Positions 58,491 through 64,000 of a DNA stretch of 64,000 bases are shown piece after piece (the first letter of the stretch is position 1; the number at the start of each line of letters is the position of its first letter). The stretch comes from Palaemon carinicauda (Eukaryota > Arthropoda > Malacostraca > Decapoda > Palaemonidae), in NCBI RefSeq assembly GCF_036898095.1, contig NC_090743.1:22635069-22699068 (forward strand). The letters run 5' to 3'. The notes beneath the pieces were generated by a model. The model was given only the letters and a program-made list of their open reading frames with translations. It made no database searches and was not told where the DNA came from. The position numbers were made by a program, and so were the translations under genes.

Positions 58491-61126
58491 GAGAACTCTT
58501 TTGCCTTGTAAATCAAGCTCAGAGAGAGACTAAAATTCTTTGGCCTCACGCTCGGTTGCTAGAGGCGAATGTTCTTACAACGGAAGTGAGCTGGACTCCT
58601 CCCGCTCCTTCTCCACCCCCTTTTCCCATCACAGTAGAAAGGACTCGAGAGAAAGGAAGGACATCCGAGGAAGAGTTAAGAACTCTCCAGCCGTTAAAAC
58701 GGAGCAACCAGATTTTGAAATTATAATGATTGATGACTCTGCAGAGAGCCTCATTGCACGCGCAAGTAATAGCTCTGCTGATGTACCCTCCTTTGGGGAC
58801 CCAGTGTCTAGCTCTGAAGCTTCACACTTTATCAAGATTATGAGCCTCATCTGTCATTTTAGTTTTTCAGATACAGAAATATTAGTATCTAGAGGTATTA
58901 CATATAGTACTTACAATTAGTTCACATTTAAAGTCATCCCAAAGCCTAAGCACTCAATTCTCAATTCAAAAGAAAACCATCTGGCTGGCAGCACTGCATG
59001 TGCTCCTTTTGAAGCTTTAGACCTCAGTCAGAAAAAATCCTTTGATTTTATGTACTTTTGACAAATAGCTTTAGGGTAATGACTGAACATTTGTTTCATA
59101 ACAAACTCATTTATTATTAGCCCAAATAAAAATTTAGTGACACATTGATTTGCAAAAACTCCATAATTGCGACTTAGTAAAAAAATCCTTGAGAGCTTAG
59201 GGTGTTGAGATGAGCATTGAAAATGAAGTCTTAAATAAGAGGATGATGAGGAGGAAACTCTTAGAATCATATCAAACTAAGGAGCACCTAACTGTCAATC
59301 CAGATGGTGTTTAGGAAGGAACAATTGAGGACAGTACAGTACTCACTAATGTGGAGAAGCGGAAAAAAAATAAATTGAAAGTTGAAGTATTTAGGCATGT
59401 CTTAAAAACCAAAGTGAGGACAAGAGGATGAAAACTTGAGAATCTTTTAGTCTTCAACTGAAGTAGGTGCAGCCAGACTTACTCATTCGTGTGTTTGCTA
59501 TTCGCGAATTTGATTGTTCATTGGAAGGGCTTGGAATTCCATGAGGAAATTCGTCTGCTTATTTATTATCAGTTATTGCATATAACACCAAAGGCAGAAC
59601 AGGGCCTTGATAATAAAACAAAAAGCCATTACAGTTTAAAAATTCACTTATTTAAATGTATCAGCCCTTGTTTATAAATGAGTATGCTGTTCTGTATTTG
59701 GTCATATGTAACTCAATGCTTTTATTTCTTTAGCAAAGGTGCATTCACACTTACATAAACATGGTTGTGAAGCACCTGTAACTGAAAGGCCATGAGCCAT
59801 TGAGTTATATAAGATCAGGTACTGTACAGTTTAGCAGTCTGGGAGGAGTAAGATGAGGCAGATACTGGTTATATAAGTGAGTTTTTAAGCCCTTTGTAAT
59901 ACTACAGTAATGCTTTTTGTCTTTGCATTTGTCAAAGAACTGTGAATTCTTTTGTGTATTTATATAGCAATTAATGCTAATGCTTTCTTTTTTCTCAAGG
60001 TTGAGATACACAAGTTTTTCCTTATATAAGGAAGTAAGGGGTCTGCAAGTGTCATTAAGTTTTTCAATATTCTCTGTTTTGTGTTAACCCAACCTCTATG
60101 AATAGAAAGGTCAGACTATACCACTCAACCTCTTGTCACAAAATAGATTAAAATAAGTTCAGTAAATAAAAGCCAGGTCATCTTAACTGTTAATCCCAAG
60201 AAAGGTTCACAAATTTTTGTCTACACACATCCACAAGATAGTTGATATGATCTCGTAAAAGGATAGAAGTTGAATAAGATTATATTACTTTTAAGCACTA
60301 AATGCTGCACATTAATGCTCTCCATTGTTACTGCTTCAGATATCTATAGAAAGTAATTTTGATGTGTACTTTTTAGTCTTTGGTCCCACAAAGATATGGA
60401 GGTATTAGACTAATTTGGCAAAGAAGCGAAGGTAATCATCTTTGCTTTTTAGAGCCATGTCTTTACAATATGGAGTGCAAAAAATTGCTTTTATGTTTCT
60501 TAAGGGCAGATTCCAAAAGAAGGCCCTGTCAGCGTAATATTGAGTGGTAAGTTTTAATGAAAGATTAGAAGGGAGGTTAGCAAGACTCATAAGAATTAAT
60601 GAAGGATCCAAATCTATACATTTGTGGAGGATCTTTCAGTGAGAGAGATCTAAGTAAAAACTTTTAGAGGCTTCTATATGCTGATCCAAGCAAAACTCCA
60701 ACATCTGCAGTGTGAGGTAAGAGTTAGCCATGCCCAAGACCACCTACTATCTCAAAGAAGTGTTTGATGATGTCCACTTCTAAGTTGTTAGTTCAACTGA
60801 AGGAAAAGGAGGAGGGTGCTTAACATCTTCTAACAGGTACCTGAAGGATGTTAATGTTTTTCTTTCAATATCAATCTGTTGCTGAAGTTTTACAGATACT
60901 AATCTAGAATATTACCTGCCATAGTTTCTCACTGCCTGAAACCGACTGCTACTCCTAACTGAAGACTTTGACATTGACACTTAGTCATATCTGGTAGAAG
61001 CCTCTTCCTCAGTTATGGTATCAGTGGTCTCTGGTTCAAAATGCTGTTGTGAACTTTAGGATCCATTAGTTGGAACCTTCAAATCATTTCTAAGGTTCTT
61101 TGAGTTGCAAAATTATCAGGTCTTAA
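58491..61126. other. SUZ12 intron, nothing firmly recognised
   Basis: A + strand frame of 126 codons (58540-58920), Ser-rich, directly follows the gag remnant and may be element-derived, but I find no homology. The remaining 2.2 kb are AT-rich with no supported feature. Confidence 0.5.
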
Positions 61127-61424
61127 CCCTTTTACCCCCAAAGGACGTACTGGTACGTTTCACAAAACCCATCCCTTTACCCCCATGGACATACCGGTAC
61201 GTCCTTGCAAAAAAATGCTATAAATTTTTTTTTTTTTCATATTTTTTATTTTTTGAAAAAATTCAGGCATGTTCCAAGAGAATGAGACCAACCTGACCTC
61301 TCTATGACAAAAATTAAGGCTATTAGAGCAATTTAAAAAAATATACTGCAAAATGTGCTGGGAAAAGAATAACCTCCTGGGGGTTAAGGGTTGGAAATTT
61401 CCAAAGAGCCTGGGGGTAAAAGGG
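61127..61424 (-). mobile_element. piggyBac-type MITE, copy 2, inverted relative to copy 1
   Basis: 298 bp flanked by TTAA (61123-61126 and 61425-61428). The ends are CCCTTTTACCCCC and GGGGGTAAAAGGG. Internal order is the reverse complement of copy 1 at 11836-12135, for example GGTTGGTCTCATTCTCTTGG there against CCAAGAGAATGAGACCAACC here. Confidence 0.9.
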
Positions 61425-61428
61425 TTAA

Positions 61429-62230
61429 GTGTCGAGAACCTTGTATGTTCTGGCTGTCCATGGGAGGATACCGATACCTAATTCTTGGTGAAGGAAAACA
61501 TACTCTTGGTCAGCTTTATATATTACAACCAATTCCAAGCATCAAGTGTAGCAGAAATTTTATTCAGGGATGAGTAAGGGAAAACGAATGTCATGGACTT
61601 TTTTTTGTAGGAGTCATTATCATGTGACTAATTGAAAGTGGACTTTTTTCAAGATGTAAGTCAAGCATTATCCTATGTATTGTTTGGTAAAATTATTGTA
61701 ATTATGAAGATGCTCCTATATCAGATTGATATGATTTGGATGAGTCTGGATCAAGTATTTATCTAACTTGTTATGGGGCCTTGGTAGAACACTTGGTTGG
61801 AATTACTTACCATGTCTGGAGGAATTAAATCATCTGGGATGTTCATGAGTATTAATAGTAATGGGTTTAATATGAAATAATTATTATCATTTATAGTTTT
61901 ATTTGCAAGATTGAATTAATTTAAGAGGAATAGAATAGCCATGAAAATCGCTAATGTGTTCTCGGACCATAAAAGTTTTCAAATGGGCAAGTTCTTCAAA
62001 CATTGTGGTTCTTGTTATTTCCTAAAGATAATTGTTACTGATTTGAGCTTTTATACTTTAAACGTTAGAATTTGTGGGTAGGTTTTGATACTGTCTGAAA
62101 ACTACAACGATTTGTGCCTATTGAGTAATTAGATTCTCCTAACTTTGATACAGTTTTCAATCTTTTTAACAAATTTGTCCCATATAAGTGAAGGAGTTTT
62201 TGTTCCCATTAGAGGATTTTTATCTAATGG
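61429..62230. other. SUZ12 intron, nothing recognised
   Basis: AT-rich intron, no supported feature. Confidence 0.6.
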
Positions 62231-63083
<853 letters not shown>

Positions 63084-64000
63084 TTTGTTCCAACACGGAG
63101 TACTTACCTCGAACTACTTTCTTAGGAGTATCTGGAATCTCCTCCCATCCTACCAGAATTTTGTGTAGTTTACCCTATTCCCGTTCTCTATGCGGGGTAA
63201 TCTCTGGCGGAGTGATAACGCGCCCAGAGATGACCCAGGGTCAGAGAGCATGCTTTCTCAGGTCTCGCTCCTCAGTAAGTTTCTGGTCGCGTCGGCGTTA
63301 ACACACCGACGCTCTCTCTCTAACCCAGTGCGACCCTTTGTGTCCCACGCGGTTCCCACGTGGTCCCTTGTGTGCTTCCCTTCCTTTCCCTCTGGGTTCC
63401 TGTGTCTCGCAGTATATTACTAGTGGGTTATGGAGCAGCCCCGTTGTTGCCCTGGGCCTATGGCCGGCAAATCGTGTGGCGCTTTTCTCTCAAAACCCGA
63501 AGTTGACCCGCACTCCTTGTGTTCGTCGTGTAGGGGCAGTGTGTGTTCCCCTACAGCCACGTGTCCGGAGTGCAAGTCCCGGAATGAAGTGCAGTGGGTG
63601 CATTACGGCATGAAAAAGAAGAAAGCCTCTCGACGGTCCCCGAGGAAGTCCAACGTCTCTTCGCCTCTCGCTTCGCCTGGCGTCCCGTCGGATAGAGCTT
63701 CTCTACTACCTTCTCCCCCTACCCAGAGTAGGGGTCGAGGTAAGTCTGTTGTGGGGAAGTGGCCGGTGGCCCTTCCCCAAGAGTCTGAATTACCAGACAG
63801 TGGTATTGTGTCTTCTGTCCAGGCAAGTGGGGGGCCTGAGGGAGGGATGGTGTGTTTTCGGGGGTCGGGGCCCTGGACAAAGCGGGCCCCGTATCTTCGG
63901 AAGATCCTATGAGGGGAAAGACGGCAGCAGTTTCTTCTCCCGCCTCTTGGGCGGGCTTTTCAGGTGCGTCAGCAGCTGAGGGTGATGCCGAGAAGGATGA
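63084..64000 (+). mobile_element. DIRS copy E, left part (cut by window end)
   Basis: The outer sequence starts TTTGTTCC, the same as copy C, followed by a leader and a gag start with the shared Cys motif. The right part lies outside the window, so terminal repeats cannot be tested. GC content is clearly higher than the surrounding intron. Sense direction, in the intron after the last SUZ12 exon. Confidence 0.75.
63430..64000 (+). CDS. DIRS-E gag, N-terminal part (possible frameshift)
   Basis: The frame starts MEQPRCCPGPMAGKSCGAFL and carries D-P-H-S-L-C and C-R-G with Cys spacing 2, 4, 5, 2 (63505-63573). A basic Ser/Arg/Lys stretch (KKKKASRRSPRKS, 63610-63650) and Ser/Pro-rich sequence follow. 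This frame stops at 63912. The neighbouring +1 frame continues sensibly (SSEDPMRGKTAAVSSPASWA and onward to the window edge), so a one-base indel probably occurred in the G-rich stretch 63857-63871. Whether this is a real mutation or an assembly error cannot be told. Confidence 0.7.

Overview
The window is a stretch of animal nuclear genome, most likely from a decapod crustacean. It shows GT-AG introns, a conserved animal Polycomb gene, long (AT)n tracts, tRNA-derived SINEs, CR1/RTE-like LINEs, a Helitron remnant and several DIRS tyrosine-recombinase retrotransposons. The decapod placement rests on my familiarity with such repeats and was not tested by a search. No bacterial or plasmid features are present.

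The only host gene I can support is SUZ12, the zinc-finger/VEFS subunit of Polycomb repressive complex 2, on the + strand. Seven coding exons were found by reading homology and splice phase: 10926-11024, 12388-12469, 24003-24097, 41400-41583, 50753-51184, 56337-56521 and 62311-62564. All seven join without a phase break to give 443 codons plus 2 nt. The first exon(s), encoding the extreme N-terminus, lie left of the window. The VEFS-box exons lie to the right.

Mobile DNA fills the introns. In order they hold: a LINE 3' end (3-1600), (AT)n blocks and a decayed Helitron helicase (about 2936-3600), DIRS copy A (4302-10776), a TTAA-flanked MITE (11836-12135), a long-inverted-repeat element (14244-15403), a SINE, DIRS copy D (17588-23602) with a nested Tigger-type deletion derivative, another SINE, a CR1-like LINE, DIRS copy B (28470-35289), LINE fragments and a second copy of the SINE, DIRS copy C (41886-50277) with a nested MITE in its RNase H, decayed DIRS copies F (about 52400-55330) and G (about 57158-58490), a second TTAA-flanked MITE in the opposite orientation (61127-61424), and the left part of DIRS copy E (63084 to the window end).

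The DIRS set is the most interesting part. Copy B has all three reading frames open: gag, RT/RNase H and tyrosine recombinase. Its inverted terminal repeats differ at 1 of 140 positions. Copy A has identical 151-bp terminal repeats but lacks the RT catalytic core and part of gag, and has stops in pol and recombinase, so it looks like a recently moved non-autonomous copy that depends on a B-like partner. C and D are older copies of a second family. Four gag N-termini (B, C, E, G) share a fixed Asp-His-Cys spacing motif. Another notable point is an exact-length 50-bp tandem duplication of the splice acceptor of the last SUZ12 exon, which creates an upstream poison acceptor.
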